A DNA stretch of 49,726 nucleotides from Deltaproteobacteria bacterium (GTDB lineage: Bacteria > Myxococcota > Myxococcia > SLRQ01). The translations under genes were made by a program, and so were the position numbers. Positions within the stretch are counted from its first letter, which is position 1. Each line of letters opens with the position of its first letter. The notes below the pieces were generated by a model. The model worked only from the letters and a program-made list of their open reading frames with translations, had not been told where the DNA came from and made no database searches. The stretch covers positions 1-49,726 of the forward strand of contig JARGFU010000030.1 in NCBI GenBank assembly GCA_029210625.1, written 5' to 3'. This document shows positions 24,243 to 35,219 of this stretch, piece after piece.

Positions 24243-24685
24243 GGCGCGCCCTCGTCCTTGGGCTTGATCATGGCCAGCAGGGTGCACTCGGCCGCCCGCT
24301 CACCGTCCACGGTGGCCACGGCCTTCTGCCGCCAGATGCGCCCCTTCTGCCGGACCATCTCCACCTCCAGCTCGAGGCGATCCCCGGGGATCACCGGGCG
24401 GCGGAAGCGCACGTCGTCCATGCCCATCAGGTAGATGTGGTTCTCGGCGGCCTCGTAGTGCGAGGTCTCGTAGGCCAGCAGGGCCGCCGCCTGGGCCATG
24501 GCCTCGCAGATCAGCACGCCGGGCATCACCGGCCGCTCGGGGAAGTGCCCGTTGAAGAAGGGCTCGTTCGCCGTGACGTTCTTGTAGGCCTTCAGCCGCT
24601 TGCCCGGCTCCACCTCGCTCACCCGATCCACCAGCAGGAAGGGGTAGCGGTGAGGAAGGATCTCGCGGATTCGATCGATGTCCAT
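24239..24685 (-). CDS. fabZ: 3-hydroxyacyl-[ACP] dehydratase
   Basis: FabZ, 148 aa, dehydrates 3-hydroxyacyl-ACP in fatty acid elongation. It shares 3-hydroxyacyl-ACP with LpxA, which explains the linkage. The hot-dog fold core GHFPERPVMPGVLICEAMAQ carries the catalytic His and Glu. The N-terminal ILPHRYPFLLVDRV is typical. It lies between lpxD (30-nt gap) and lpxA (4-bp overlap), the common Gram-negative order. Confidence 0.96.
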   Translation of the reverse strand: MDIDRIREILPHRYPFLLVDRVSEVEPGKRLKAYKNVTANEPFFNGHFPERPVMPGVLICEAMAQAAALLAYETSHYEAAENHIYLMGMDDVRFRRPVIPGDRLELEVEMVRQKGRIWRQKAVATVDGERAAECTLLAMIKPKDEGAP

Positions 24686-24715
24686 GGGTCCTCGCTTGGG
24701 AGCGCGGGGAAGGGT

Positions 24716-25777
24716 TCAGTCCTCGTCCTTCCGGGTGGCGCGCCCCTCCAGGGCGCGGACCCGGCGAAAGAGCTCCGGCAGGCGGTTCAGGGCGGCGCTG
24801 GCGCGCAGCCAGGTCGCGTGGGGCCGGGCCGGATAGCCGGAGTAGGTCTCGCCCGCGGGCACGTCGCCGATCACCCCCGCGCCCGCCCCGACCCGGGCTC
24901 CATCCCCGACCTCGAGGTGACCGGCCAGCCCGACCCCGCCGGCGAGGACGACGCCCGCGCCGAGGGTGGTGCTGCCGGCCATCCCCACCTGGCCGCAGAG
25001 GATCGAGAGGGGGCCGACCTGGCAGTTGTGGCCGACCTGGACCTGGTTGTCGATCTTGGTCCCGCGGCCGATGAGGGTCTCGCCGGTGGTGGCGCGATCG
25101 ACGCAGCTGCCGGCGCCGATCTCGACCTCGTCCTCCACCCGGACGATGCCGACCTGGGGCACCTTGTGGTGGCGCGGCCCCTCCTCGCCCTGCTCCAGCA
25201 CGTAGCCGAAGCCGTCGGCCCCCAGCACCGCGCCGGCGTGGAGGATCACCCGGTCGCCGACGATGCAGCGCTCCCCCACCACGCTGTGGGGGTGCAGGAG
25301 ACAGTCGGCGCCCACGCTCGCGCCGGCGCCGACGTGGGCCTGCGGCATCAGGACGGTCCCCGCGCCGACCCGCGCGCCGGGGCCGACGTAGGCCAGCGGC
25401 CCCACGGTGGCCGCGGCGTCGACCTGCGCCTCGGGATCGACGAAGGCCCGCGGATCGATGCCCGCGGCCGGCCGGGAGCGGGGGTGGAAGTGCTCCAGGG
25501 CCAGGGCGTAGGCGAGATCCGGCTGGGCGCAGACGAGGAAGGTGCGCCCCGCAGCCCGCTCCCCCAGCGCCGCCACGGTCTCGGCGGTGCAGAGCACGGC
25601 CCCGGCCTCGCTCGCCTCCAGCGCCGCCCAGTAGCGGGGGTTCTGGTAGAAGGCGAGCTCCGAGGGCCCGGCGGACTGCAGGCCCGCAGCGCCCGAGAGG
25701 AGGCGCTCGCCCTCCCCCTGCACCTGCGCACCGAGGCGCCCGGCCAGCTCGGCCGCGGTGAGCGTACGCTCCCCCAC
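24716..25777 (-). CDS. lpxD: UDP-3-O-acylglucosamine N-acyltransferase
   Basis: LpxD, 353 aa, adds the second hydroxyacyl chain to UDP-3-O-acylglucosamine. An N-terminal uridine-binding domain (about 1-105) is followed by hexapeptide repeats of a left-handed beta-helix (about 107-300) with the catalytic-His region DNQVQVGHNCQVGP, and a C-terminal helix. The block VLGADGFGYV is a clear family marker. It starts at a GTG, and begins 10 nt after the skp stop. Confidence 0.95.
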   Translation of the reverse strand: MGERTLTAAELAGRLGAQVQGEGERLLSGAAGLQSAGPSELAFYQNPRYWAALEASEAGAVLCTAETVAALGERAAGRTFLVCAQPDLAYALALEHFHPRSRPAAGIDPRAFVDPEAQVDAAATVGPLAYVGPGARVGAGTVLMPQAHVGAGASVGADCLLHPHSVVGERCIVGDRVILHAGAVLGADGFGYVLEQGEEGPRHHKVPQVGIVRVEDEVEIGAGSCVDRATTGETLIGRGTKIDNQVQVGHNCQVGPLSILCGQVGMAGSTTLGAGVVLAGGVGLAGHLEVGDGARVGAGAGVIGDVPAGETYSGYPARPHATWLRASAALNRLPELFRRVRALEGRATRKDED

Positions 25778-25787
25778 GCGCGGGCCT

Positions 25788-26348
25788 CTACTTGCCTGCG
25801 GGCTTCTTCTTGTCGCCGCCGGCGGCCGGCTTCGCGAAGCGCGCGTTGAACTTGCGGATCAGCTCGTTGGTCAGATCGAGGGCGGGGGTGGCGAAGACCA
25901 CGCCGGCGTTCTTCTCGACGATCATGTCGAGGTCGTTCGCCTCGGCGATCTCCCGCAGGACGATCTCCATCTTGGCGAAGATCTTCTCGGTGAGCTCCTG
26001 CTCCTGCTTGGAGAGCTCGCCCTGGAGGGTCATGTAGGTCTGCTGCAGCTCCATGAAGCGGCGCTGGAGCTCGGACTCCTTCTCGGCGCGCTTCGCGGGA
26101 TCCATCACCGAGGACTGCTTGTCGAGCTCCTCCTTCAGCTGGCGAAGGGACTCCTGCTCACCGTCGAGGCGCTGCTGCTTCTTGTCGAACTCCTTCTTGA
26201 GCTTCGCCTTGGCGGCGCGGCCCTCGGAGACCTCGAGGAGCGCCCGCTGAAGGTCGACGTAGGCGACGTTGGTGGCCCGGGCCGCCCGCGGCAGCAGGAG
26301 GGCGAGGGCGAGGGCGAGGAGAGCGAACTTCTGCGAGTACCTGGACAT
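25788..26348 (-). CDS. skp: Skp/OmpH family periplasmic chaperone
   Basis: A 186-aa periplasmic chaperone for outer-membrane proteins. A signal peptide covers about residues 1-26 (end AARAT). The mature part begins VAYVDLQRALLEVSEGR, then a long coiled coil rich in Lys, Glu and Gln (about 50-125) and the C-terminal IVEKNAGVVFATPALDLTNE typical of OmpH. The ATG at 26348 has GAAAGG 7 nt upstream. A short Lys-rich tail (GGDKKKPAGK) ends the protein. It sits between bamA and lpxD, the canonical order. Confidence 0.92.
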   Translation of the reverse strand: MSRYSQKFALLALALALLLPRAARATNVAYVDLQRALLEVSEGRAAKAKLKKEFDKKQQRLDGEQESLRQLKEELDKQSSVMDPAKRAEKESELQRRFMELQQTYMTLQGELSKQEQELTEKIFAKMEIVLREIAEANDLDMIVEKNAGVVFATPALDLTNELIRKFNARFAKPAAGGDKKKPAGK

Positions 26349-26429
26349 GAGAGACCTTTCGATGGGTTCGGTGCGAACCGGCGCGGGGCGCAAACCTACT
26401 GCCGCCGACGAAGCATCGTCAACGAAGCG
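26349..26429. other. Gap between bamA and skp with a small hairpin
   Basis: The 81-bp gap holds a perfect 6-bp inverted repeat GGTTCG-GTG-CGAACC (26365-26379). It has no T run, so it is more likely a processing or attenuation structure than an intrinsic terminator. Confidence 0.35.
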
Positions 26430-28769
26430 TTAGAAGGCGTTCCCCACCATGAATTCAAAGCGAATGCGCTGATCCTGCGGGTTCCGGTCGAGGCGCCGGT
26501 AGAGCGGGATGCCCCACTCGAAGCGCAGCGGGCCGATGGGCGAGAACCAGCGGATGCCGAAGCCCACCGAGTGGAACATCCCGAGGGGCAGATCGTACTG
26601 CTCGTCGGTGAACCAGGGCGCCTCCGTGGCGTAGGCGTTGCCCGCGTCGTAGAAGACCACGCCGCGGATCCCGACGGGGGGCAGGAGGGGGAACTCCAGC
26701 TCGAGGTTGAAGACCGCCTGCTTGTTGCCGCCCACCGGGAAGTCGATGGTGGAGGTCAGGGGGTCAGCCCCGCCGGGCATCTTCCGGGTGGGCGAGAGCG
26801 TCCGCAGCGGGTAGCCGCGGATGTTGAAGACGCCGCCGAGGAAGTAGCGCTCGGAGCCCGGGTACTCGTCCTCGTCTCCGAGGATCATCCCCAGCTCGCC
26901 CTTGAAGCGGAAGACCACGCCGAAGGGCAAGGGATGGAAGAAGCGGGAGACCAGGGAGAGGCGCTGGAACTTGTTCTGGGAGAAGAGTGGCGCCTTCCCG
27001 GCGGCCACCTCGGCCGAGAGCGTGTGGTACTGGCCGCGGGTCGGGAAGAGGCGGTTGTCCCGGGTGTCGTAGGAGATCGTCCCCTTGAGGCTGGAGGTGA
27101 TGCCTCCGCCGTAGAAGTCCGAGTCCACGGCCCCGTCCGACGCGGAGACGTTCACGTCCTCGAGGGTGTAGGTGCCGAAGACCCGCAGGTCGTCGACCAG
27201 CTCGTAGCCCCAGGTGAGGTTCCCGCCGCGCGAGCTGCGGATGAAGTTGAAGAAGTCCGAGCGGGTGTTCTGCGCGCCGAAGGCGAAGGTCCACTTCGTG
27301 TCGAGGAAGTAGGGCTCCATGAACTGCAGCTGGAAGATGTTGCGCAGCTTGGAGAACATCCACTGGAAGGAGATCGACTGCCCGCGCCCGAAGAGGTTGT
27401 CGTGGGCGATCTGGGCGGTGACCAGCAGGCCCTCGCCGGTGGAGACGCCGGCGCCGACCTGGAAGGTGCCGGTGGGCCGCTCCTTCACCTGGAGGTCGAG
27501 GATGATCTGGTCGTCGGCGCTGCCCGGCCGGGTGGAGAGCTCGACGTTCTCGAAGTAGCCCAGGGCCTGCACCCGCTGCTGGGAGAGGGTGATCCGGCTG
27601 CCGCTGTAGAGGTCTCCCTCGTCGATGCGGAACTCGCGGCGGATGACCTTGTCCCGGGTGCGGGTGTGGCCGTGGATCTCGATGCGCTCGACCCGGACCT
27701 TCTTGCCCTTGCGGACCTCGAGATCGAGGTCGATGGTCTTCTCCTCCGGGTGGACCTGGGTCAGGGGCGTGACCTGGACGAAGGCGTAGCCCTCGTCCCG
27801 GTAGCGCGCCTGGAGGGCCATGATGTCCTCGCCGAGCTTGGAGCGGACGAAGAGCTCTCCCGGCTCCTGGCTCATCCGCCCGATCAGCACGTCCCGCTCC
27901 TCGAGGAGGTCGCCGCTGACCTCGAGGGTGCCGATGGTGTAGGGCTCGCCCTCCTCCACCGTGACCGTGACGAAGAGGTACTTCTTGTCCGGAGAGAGGG
28001 CCAGGCGCGGCTTGCCCACGTTCACGTTGATGTAGCCGCGGTCGTAGTAGACCGCGCTGATCCGCATCAGATCGCGCTCGAAGGCCTCCTCCTGGTAGGT
28101 GCCGCTGCTGGTGAAGAAGGAGAAGAGCCCGCCCTCGCGGGTCTCCATCACGCTCTCGAGCTCCTTCTCGGAGACCGAGTGGTTGCCGACGAAGCGGATC
28201 TCCTTCACCTCGACCTTCGAGCGCTCGTTGACCTCGAAGACCACGTCCACGCTGGCCTCGCCCTCGATGGGGACGATGCGGTGGTTCACCCGCGCCAGGT
28301 AGAAGCCCTTCTCCCGGTACTTGGCCTCGAAGGCCTTCTCGCTGCTGGCGATCGTCGAGGGATCGAGGATCGCGTAGGTCTTCACCTCGAGGAGCTCGTC
28401 GAGGTCGTCCTTGGAGAGCTCGTCGATGCCCTCGTAGCGCACCTGGCGCACCGCCGGCTTCTCCTTCACCCGGTAGACCAGCACCGATCCGGCGCCGGCC
28501 TCGAGCCCCGCCTCGGAGGCGGAGAGGAGGACGACCTCGATGTCGTCGAAGTAGCCCAGGCTCCAGAGCGCCTGGAGGTCGGTGCGGACGCGCTCGGCGT
28601 CGAGCTCGCTCCCGGCCCGGCTGCGGACCTCGGAGAGCAGGGCGGTGGACTCCACCCGCAGGTTGCCCTCGACCCTCACGTCGGCCAGCGGCCCGGCCTC
28701 GAGGGGGCTCTGGGCCAGGGCCCCGAGGGGGGCGAGGAGCAGGACCGCGGTGAGCAGGCGGTGCCTCAT
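26430..28769 (-). CDS. bamA: Outer membrane protein assembly factor BamA
   Basis: BamA, 779 aa, the outer-membrane insertase for beta-barrel proteins. A signal peptide covers about residues 1-19 (GALAQ). Five POTRA domains follow to about residue 420, then a 16-strand barrel. The barrel loop 6 motif is seen as FNIRGYPL (IRGY at 650-653; VRGF in E. coli). The last residue is Phe (VGNAF), the usual outer-membrane barrel end. Length fits the family (about 800 aa). It starts at an ATG overlapping lolD by 4 bp and lies before skp. Confidence 0.96.
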   Translation of the reverse strand: MRHRLLTAVLLLAPLGALAQSPLEAGPLADVRVEGNLRVESTALLSEVRSRAGSELDAERVRTDLQALWSLGYFDDIEVVLLSASEAGLEAGAGSVLVYRVKEKPAVRQVRYEGIDELSKDDLDELLEVKTYAILDPSTIASSEKAFEAKYREKGFYLARVNHRIVPIEGEASVDVVFEVNERSKVEVKEIRFVGNHSVSEKELESVMETREGGLFSFFTSSGTYQEEAFERDLMRISAVYYDRGYINVNVGKPRLALSPDKKYLFVTVTVEEGEPYTIGTLEVSGDLLEERDVLIGRMSQEPGELFVRSKLGEDIMALQARYRDEGYAFVQVTPLTQVHPEEKTIDLDLEVRKGKKVRVERIEIHGHTRTRDKVIRREFRIDEGDLYSGSRITLSQQRVQALGYFENVELSTRPGSADDQIILDLQVKERPTGTFQVGAGVSTGEGLLVTAQIAHDNLFGRGQSISFQWMFSKLRNIFQLQFMEPYFLDTKWTFAFGAQNTRSDFFNFIRSSRGGNLTWGYELVDDLRVFGTYTLEDVNVSASDGAVDSDFYGGGITSSLKGTISYDTRDNRLFPTRGQYHTLSAEVAAGKAPLFSQNKFQRLSLVSRFFHPLPFGVVFRFKGELGMILGDEDEYPGSERYFLGGVFNIRGYPLRTLSPTRKMPGGADPLTSTIDFPVGGNKQAVFNLELEFPLLPPVGIRGVVFYDAGNAYATEAPWFTDEQYDLPLGMFHSVGFGIRWFSPIGPLRFEWGIPLYRRLDRNPQDQRIRFEFMVGNAF

Positions 28770-29449
28770 GCAGCCTCCAGGATGCGTCCCTCTTCGATGG
28801 AGAGACGGCGCGGCATGCGGGCCGCGAGCGAGGGGTTGTGGGTGACCACCAGGACCGTCGTGCCGAGCTCGCGGTTCACCTCGGTGATGAGGTCGTGGAT
28901 GCCCTCGGCGGTCCCCTCGTCGAGGTTGCCGGTGGGCTCGTCGGCCAGCAGGAGGCGGGGCGAGAGCACCAGGGCCCGGGCCAGGGCCACCCGCTGCTGC
29001 TCGCCGCCGGAGAGCTCGCCCGGCTTGTGCTCCAGGCGATGGGAGAGCCCCACCCGATCGAGGATCTTGGCGGCCAGCCCGCGGGCCTTCTCCCGGTCCA
29101 TCCGCTGAGCGAGGGCCGGCATCATGGTGTTCTCCAGGGCCGTGAACTCCCGCAGCAGGTAGTGGAACTGGAAGACGAAGCCGATGGTCTGGTTCCGGAA
29201 CGAGGCCAGCTCGGCCTCGTTGCGCTCGAAGACGTTGACGCCGTCGAAGGTGATCTCGCCCCGGGTGGGGGCGTCGAGGGTGCCGAGGACCTGCAGGAGC
29301 GTGCTCTTGCCGACGCCGGACTTGCCGGTGATCGAGGCGAGGTCGCCCCGGCCGATCTCGAGGTCCACGCCCCGCAGCACCGGGATGTGGCGCCCGAGGA
29401 GCTGGTACTCCTTGTGCAGATCGCGGATCCGGACGAAGGGCTCACTCAT
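28766..29449 (-). CDS. lolD: Lipoprotein-releasing system ATPase
   Basis: LolD, 227 aa, the ABC ATPase that powers lipoprotein extraction from the inner membrane. Walker [17 protein letters not shown], the signature [15 protein letters not shown], Walker [13 protein letters not shown] and the switch His in VVTHNP are all present. The LolD-specific [19 protein letters not shown] is seen. It overlaps lolC by 8 nt and bamA by 4 bp. Both halves of the family markers are intact. Confidence 0.95.
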   Translation of the reverse strand: MSEPFVRIRDLHKEYQLLGRHIPVLRGVDLEIGRGDLASITGKSGVGKSTLLQVLGTLDAPTRGEITFDGVNVFERNEAELASFRNQTIGFVFQFHYLLREFTALENTMMPALAQRMDREKARGLAAKILDRVGLSHRLEHKPGELSGGEQQRVALARALVLSPRLLLADEPTGNLDEGTAEGIHDLITEVNRELGTTVLVVTHNPSLAARMPRRLSIEEGRILEAA

Positions 29450-31348
29450 CGCGCAGGCCCTCCACCGGGTGCACCCGGCTGGCGGTGACGCTCGGGTAGA
29501 TGGTCGCCAGGTAGGAGAGCACCACCGCGATGATGCAGACCAGGACGATCTGGTTGGGGACGATCCGTACCGGCAGGGTGTCGATGTAGTAGACGTCCGG
29601 ATCCAGGCCGATGATGCCGCTGGCGATGATGGCGCAGGTACCGAGGCCCAGGGCCAGCCCCAGGATGGTGCCGATGACGCCCACCACCAGGCCCTCGAGG
29701 ACGAAGACCTTCATCACCGAGGCGCTCGGAACGCCCATCGACTTGAGGATGGCGATCTCCTTGCCCTTCTCCATCACCATCATGATCAGGGTCGCGAGGA
29801 TCACGAAGGAGGCCACCAGGACGATGAAGGCCAGGATGACCGCCATCACCAGCTTCTCCAGCTTCAGCGCCGAGAAGAGGTTGCGGTTCATCTCGCCCCA
29901 GTCCTTCGTGTAGTAGGGGTAGCCCTCGAGCTCGGTGACGATCCGGTGGGTGATGGCCCGCGTGTCGTCGATGTCGTCCACCTTCAGCTCGAGGCCGGTG
30001 ACCGCGTCCTCCATGTCGAAGAAGCGCTGAGCCTCGGTCAGATCGATGTAGGCGAACTTCGAGTCGTACTCGTACATCCCCGTGTAGAAGATGGTGGCGA
30101 CCCGGAAGGCCTTGGTGCGCGGCACCGGGCCCATCGGCCCCATCTCCTCCGAGAGGGGCGAGATGACGTTGATGGTGTCCCCCAGGAAGACCCGCAGGGA
30201 CTTGGAGAGCTCGCGGCCGATGGCGATGCCGGGCAGCACCGGCCTCTCCCCCGCCTCCTTCGTCCCCTCCTCCGGGAGGCCGCCGACCTCGTCGGGCTCC
30301 TCGTCCAGGTCGAGGGTGGGCAGCGGGTTGCCGGCCTCGGGGTGGGCCTTCAGGTAGGCGTCCAGCTCCCCCGGCCGGGCGAGCAGATCGAAGGTGCCCC
30401 CGTTCGGCTCGACGTTCCTCGGCAGGTCGCTCACGTCGCCGAGGTGCTCGCCGTCGACGCCCTTGAGGAGCACGCCGTCGACCTGCTTGCGGGAGGAGAC
30501 CATCACCTGGCCCAGGATGAAGGGGCTGACCCCCTCCACCTGCCGCACGCCGCGCACCTGCTCGGCGATGGCCTCGTAGTCCTCGAAGGCCGAGGCGTAG
30601 CGCAGCACCACCGCGTGGGTGTTGGTGCCCAGGATCTTCTGCTTCAGATCGTCCTCGAAGCCGCTCATCACCGAGAGGACGACGGTGAGGCACCAGACGC
30701 CGAGGGCCACCGCCAGGATGGAGAGGTAGGTGATGAAGGAGAGGAAGGCCGTCCGCTTCTTCGACATCAGGTGGCGGCGGGCGATGAACCACTCGTAGCC
30801 GAAGGAGAGGTCCAGGGCGCCGGCGCCCCCGAGGAGGTAGGCGACGCTGCTGCCGAGGAAGGCGGCGAAGTAGACCCCGAAGGCCGCCCCGGCGGCGGCG
30901 CCGATGGAGCCCCCGAGGGTCAGGGGCTCCTCGCCGCTGAAGGGCGCCGGGGAGAGGCCCCGGGCGAGGTGGAGCGCGGTGACCAGCAGGGCGAGCCCGA
31001 CGAAGGTGACCAGGAAGATCACCTGGTGCTCGGCGACGCAGAGCTTCCGGCCGAAGCGGCCGAGGCCGAAGCCCCCGAGGGCCGCGAGGAGGCCGCCCAG
31101 CCCGATGGCCGAGATGAGGGCCAGGTCGGCGCTGGTCTCGAAGCGGTGGTAGAGGACGAAGCGCAGGAGCGCGGCCAGCCCGAGGGCGAGGCCCGCGGAC
31201 ACCACCCCCAGGAGCAGCACGAGGACGTCGAAGCGATGGGGGCGGCCGCCCCGCGCCTTGCCCGGCGGCACCACCGGCAGCGAGGGCCGGCTCCCGCCGG
31301 CCGGGCCGGCCTCGGCCGCGGGCGCGCCGCTCTGGGGGGCGGGGAGGC

Positions 31349-31352
<4 letters not shown>
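29442..31352 (-). CDS. lolC: Lipoprotein-releasing permease, LolC/LolE (LolF-like), N-terminally extended
   Basis: A 636-aa FtsX-like permease. The conserved permease begins at about residue 186 ([10 protein letters not shown]-like [15 protein letters not shown]), with four membrane segments and the periplasmic domain. The first 185 residues are extra: a Pro-rich stretch then about four additional membrane segments (42-68, 74-98, 109-131, 147-175). Standard LolC and LolE are about 400-415 aa. No second Lol permease gene is next to it, as in single-permease (LolF-type) systems. It starts at a GTG overlapping the lysS stop (GTGA). The long open frame continues upstream only as a shadow of lysS. 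Confidence 0.85.
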
Positions 31353-32914
<1,562 letters not shown>

Positions 32915-32964
32915 GTCGTTTCCTTGGAAAATCAGAGGCTTACGCGCCAAGTTGCGCGGCGCGC

Positions 32965-32993
32965 ACCCTAGCCCGCAGCGCGACGGTGGTCAA
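32965..32993 (-). promoter_or_regulatory. lysS operon promoter (TTGACC-17-TAGGGT)
   Basis: On the minus strand TTGACC (32988-32993) is followed after exactly 17 nt by TAGGGT (32965-32970), a TAnnnT -10. The predicted start is about 32958, 44 nt before the lysS ATG. The -35 overlaps an ATG (32993) that would otherwise be a start for rnz, which favours the rnz start at 33035. Confidence 0.6.
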
Positions 32994-33034
32994 TGGCGTA
33001 CACTGCCCGCCTCGATCAACCCGCAAAACCCCCC

Positions 33035-33961
33035 ATGTCCGTCTTTCGACTCACCTTTCTCGGCACCTCGGCAGCCCAACCAACGGCCCGCCGAAATCTT
33101 TCCGCCACGGCCCTCCGGGTCCACGGAGACCACATCCTCCTGGACTGCGGGGAGGGCACCCAGCGCCAGATGCTGCGCTACGGGACCGGCTTCGCCACCG
33201 GCCTGGTGCTCTTCACCCACTTCCACGCCGACCACTACCTGGGGATCATCGGGCACCTGCGGACCCTGGCCATGAACGGCCGGGAGGCGCCCCTGACCCT
33301 CCACGGGCCCGGCCCCACCCTCCAGTCCCTCCTGGCCCGGCTCATCCACCTGGGCTTCCGGAACATGCCCTTCCCCCTGGAGCTCGAGACCCTGGAGGAC
33401 GGCCAGGTGCTCGACCGCGGGGCCTACACCATCCAGGCCGTCCGGATGCTGCACCGCACCCCCACCCTGGGCTACGTCTTCCGCGAGCCCCCGCGCCCCG
33501 GCCGCTTCGATCCGACGGCCGCCCGGGAGCTCGGGGTCCCCGAGGGCCCCCTCTTCGGGCGCCTGCAGAAGGGCGAGACCATCACCCTCCCCGACGGCAG
33601 GCAGATCGAGCCCGGGCAGGTCCTGGGTCCCTCCCGTCCCGGCCGCAAGGTGGCCTTCTCCGGGGACACCGGCCCCTGCGACGCCTTCGCCGAGGCCGCC
33701 GCCGGCGCCGACCTCATCGTCCACGAGTCGACCTTCGGGGACAGCGAGCTGATGCGCGCGAAGGAGACCACCCACAGCACGGCCCGCCAGGCCGGTGAGA
33801 TCGCCGCGCGGGCCGGGGCCCGGCAGCTGGTGCTGACCCACTTCTCCAGCCGCTACGACCACACCCCGGAGCTCCTCCGGGATCAGGCCGCCGAGGTCTT
33901 CGGCGGGGAGATCGTCTGCGCTCACGACGGGCTGACGATCGAGGTGCCCTATCGGGCTTGA
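33035..33961 (+). CDS. rnz: Ribonuclease Z
   Basis: RNase Z, 308 aa, a metallo-beta-lactamase fold endonuclease that trims the 3' end of precursor tRNA. The zinc motif HFHADHYLG (HxHxDH) follows VLFTH, the N-terminal FLGTSAAQPTARRNLSATAL is typical, and SGDTGPC, HESTF and TTHSTARQAGEIA with LTHFSSRY complete the site. The start is ambiguous: ATG at 32993 (322 aa) or 33035 (308 aa, family length); the latter is preferred. The stop codon lies on the first base of the heptad-repeat element, which separates it from the convergent prfB. Confidence 0.94.
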   Translation: MSVFRLTFLGTSAAQPTARRNLSATALRVHGDHILLDCGEGTQRQMLRYGTGFATGLVLFTHFHADHYLGIIGHLRTLAMNGREAPLTLHGPGPTLQSLLARLIHLGFRNMPFPLELETLEDGQVLDRGAYTIQAVRMLHRTPTLGYVFREPPRPGRFDPTAARELGVPEGPLFGRLQKGETITLPDGRQIEPGQVLGPSRPGRKVAFSGDTGPCDAFAEAAAGADLIVHESTFGDSELMRAKETTHSTARQAGEIAARAGARQLVLTHFSSRYDHTPELLRDQAAEVFGGEIVCAHDGLTIEVPYRA

Positions 33962-34093
33962 GCTGTCAGCTGTCAGCTATCAGCTCTGCCGTGCTGAACC
34001 GATCCACTGCGACCGATCCTCGGCCGAGACAACCACCGGCAGGCGCTCTTGGCTTCGGCCAGGCTGACAGCTGACAGCTGATAGCTGACAGCT
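33961..34093. repeat. Heptad-repeat element 2 with near-perfect terminal inverted repeats
   Basis: The left arm (33961-33985) has 3.6 heptads of AGCTGTC or AGCTATC type. The right arm (34062-34093) has 4.6 heptads of AGCTGAC or AGCTGAT type. The outermost 25 bp of the two ends are inverted copies with 23 of 25 matches. The 76 bp between the arms (33986-34061) are mostly unique, with a CTCGGCCGAG palindrome. The element fills the whole gap between the convergent rnz and prfB, beginning on the last base of the rnz stop and ending one base before the prfB stop. It could fold into a long cruciform or act as a two-way terminator. Confidence 0.88.
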
Positions 34094-35219
34094 CTAGTCG
34101 GACGGGGCGCCCTGCCCCATCAGGAAGGCCTGGATGAAGCCATCGAGGTCGCCGTCGAGCACCCGCTGGGGGCTGCCGTTCTCGAAGCTGGTCCGGTGGT
34201 CCTTCACCATCTGGTAGGGGGCCAGGACGTAGGAGCGGATCTGGGAGCCGAAGGAGATCTCGGCCTTGGAGGCCTCGACCTTCGCCCGCTCCGCCTCCCG
34301 CTTCTGGATCTCCAGCTCGTAGAGGCGGCTCTTGAGGATCTTCAGGGCCATGTCCCGGTTCTTGTGCTGGCTGCGCTCGTTCTGGCAGCTCACCACGATG
34401 CCGGTCGGCATGTGGGTCATCCGCACGGCCGAGGAGGTCTTGTTCACCTTCTGGCCGCCGGCGCCCGAGGCCCGGAAGACGTCCACCCGGACGTCCTCCT
34501 CCCGAACCTCGATGGCGATGTCGTCGTCGATCTCGGGGCTGACGTAGACCGAGGCGAAGGCGGTGTGGCGCCGGCCGGCGGCGTCGAAGGGAGACATCCG
34601 CACCAGGCGGTGCACCCCGGCCTCGGCCTTGAGGTAGCCGTAGGCGTAGTCGCCCTGGACGATGAGGGCGGCGGACTTGATGCCGGCCTCCTCGCCGTCC
34701 TGGCGGTCCGCCAGCTCCACCTTCCAGTCGTTGCGCTCGGCGAAGCGCCCGTACATCCGCAGGAGCATCTCGGCCCAGTCCTGGGCGTCGACCCCACCCG
34801 CGCCGGAGTTGATCGTGACGATGGCGTTGCGGCCGTCGTCCTCACCGGAGAGCATCCGCTGGAACTCCAGGGCCACGACCTGCTGCTCGCCGATCCGCAC
34901 CTGCTCGGCGACCTCGGCGTACTGGCTCTCGTCGCCCTCCTCGCGGGCGAGCTCGAAGAGCACCTCGGCGTCCTCGACGACCCCGCGGGCCTTCTCGTAG
35001 CCCGCGACGGTGGACTCCACCCGCGACTTCTCCTTGAGCAGGGTCTGCGCCGCGTTCTGGTCGTTCCAGAAGTCGGGGGCCGCGGCGAGCTTCTCTATCT
35101 CCTCCAGGCGAGCCTTGCGCGTGGGGAGGTCAAAGGTACCTCCCGAGCTCGTCGAGCCGGCGGGAGAGATCCTCGAGGCCGTCCTTGATCTCGGATGCGA
35201 TCAGCATGGGGAGCCTCAT
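34094..35219 (-). CDS. prfB: Peptide chain release factor 2, expressed by +1 programmed frameshift
   Basis: RF2, about 374 aa, recognises UGA and UAA stop codons. The C-terminal reading frame has the RF2 SPF motif (MSPFDAAGRRHTAF) and the universal GGQ (SGAGGQKVNKTSSAVR). The first 29 codons are in another frame and end GRYL at an in-frame UGA (35132-35130). The site GGGAGG-TAC-CTT-TGA-C matches the E. coli slippage signal; a +1 shift at CTT continues as D-L-P-T-R. The start ATG (35219) overlaps the lnt stop (ATGA); a second ATG lies at 35207. It is the last gene of the phoH-lnt operon. Confidence 0.95.
35129..35147 (-). promoter_or_regulatory. prfB programmed +1 frameshift site
   Basis: On the minus strand GGGAGG precedes TAC CTT TGA C. 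The internal Shine-Dalgarno-like purine stretch, the slippery CTT and the UGA stop followed by C match the RF2 autoregulatory element. When RF2 is scarce, the ribosome shifts forward at CTT and makes full-length RF2. Coordinates mark the slippery site and the SD-like stretch. Confidence 0.93.

Noticed and set aside
25758-29108. A very long plus-strand frame (about 1100 residues)
   Set aside because: It is antisense to skp, bamA and lolD; its Leu, Glu, Val, Asp and His repetition is the shadow of a GC-rich opposite-strand reading frame.
35130-35219. prfB as a frameshifted pseudogene
   Set aside because: The stop sits in a perfect RF2 programmed frameshift context, so the gene is intact.
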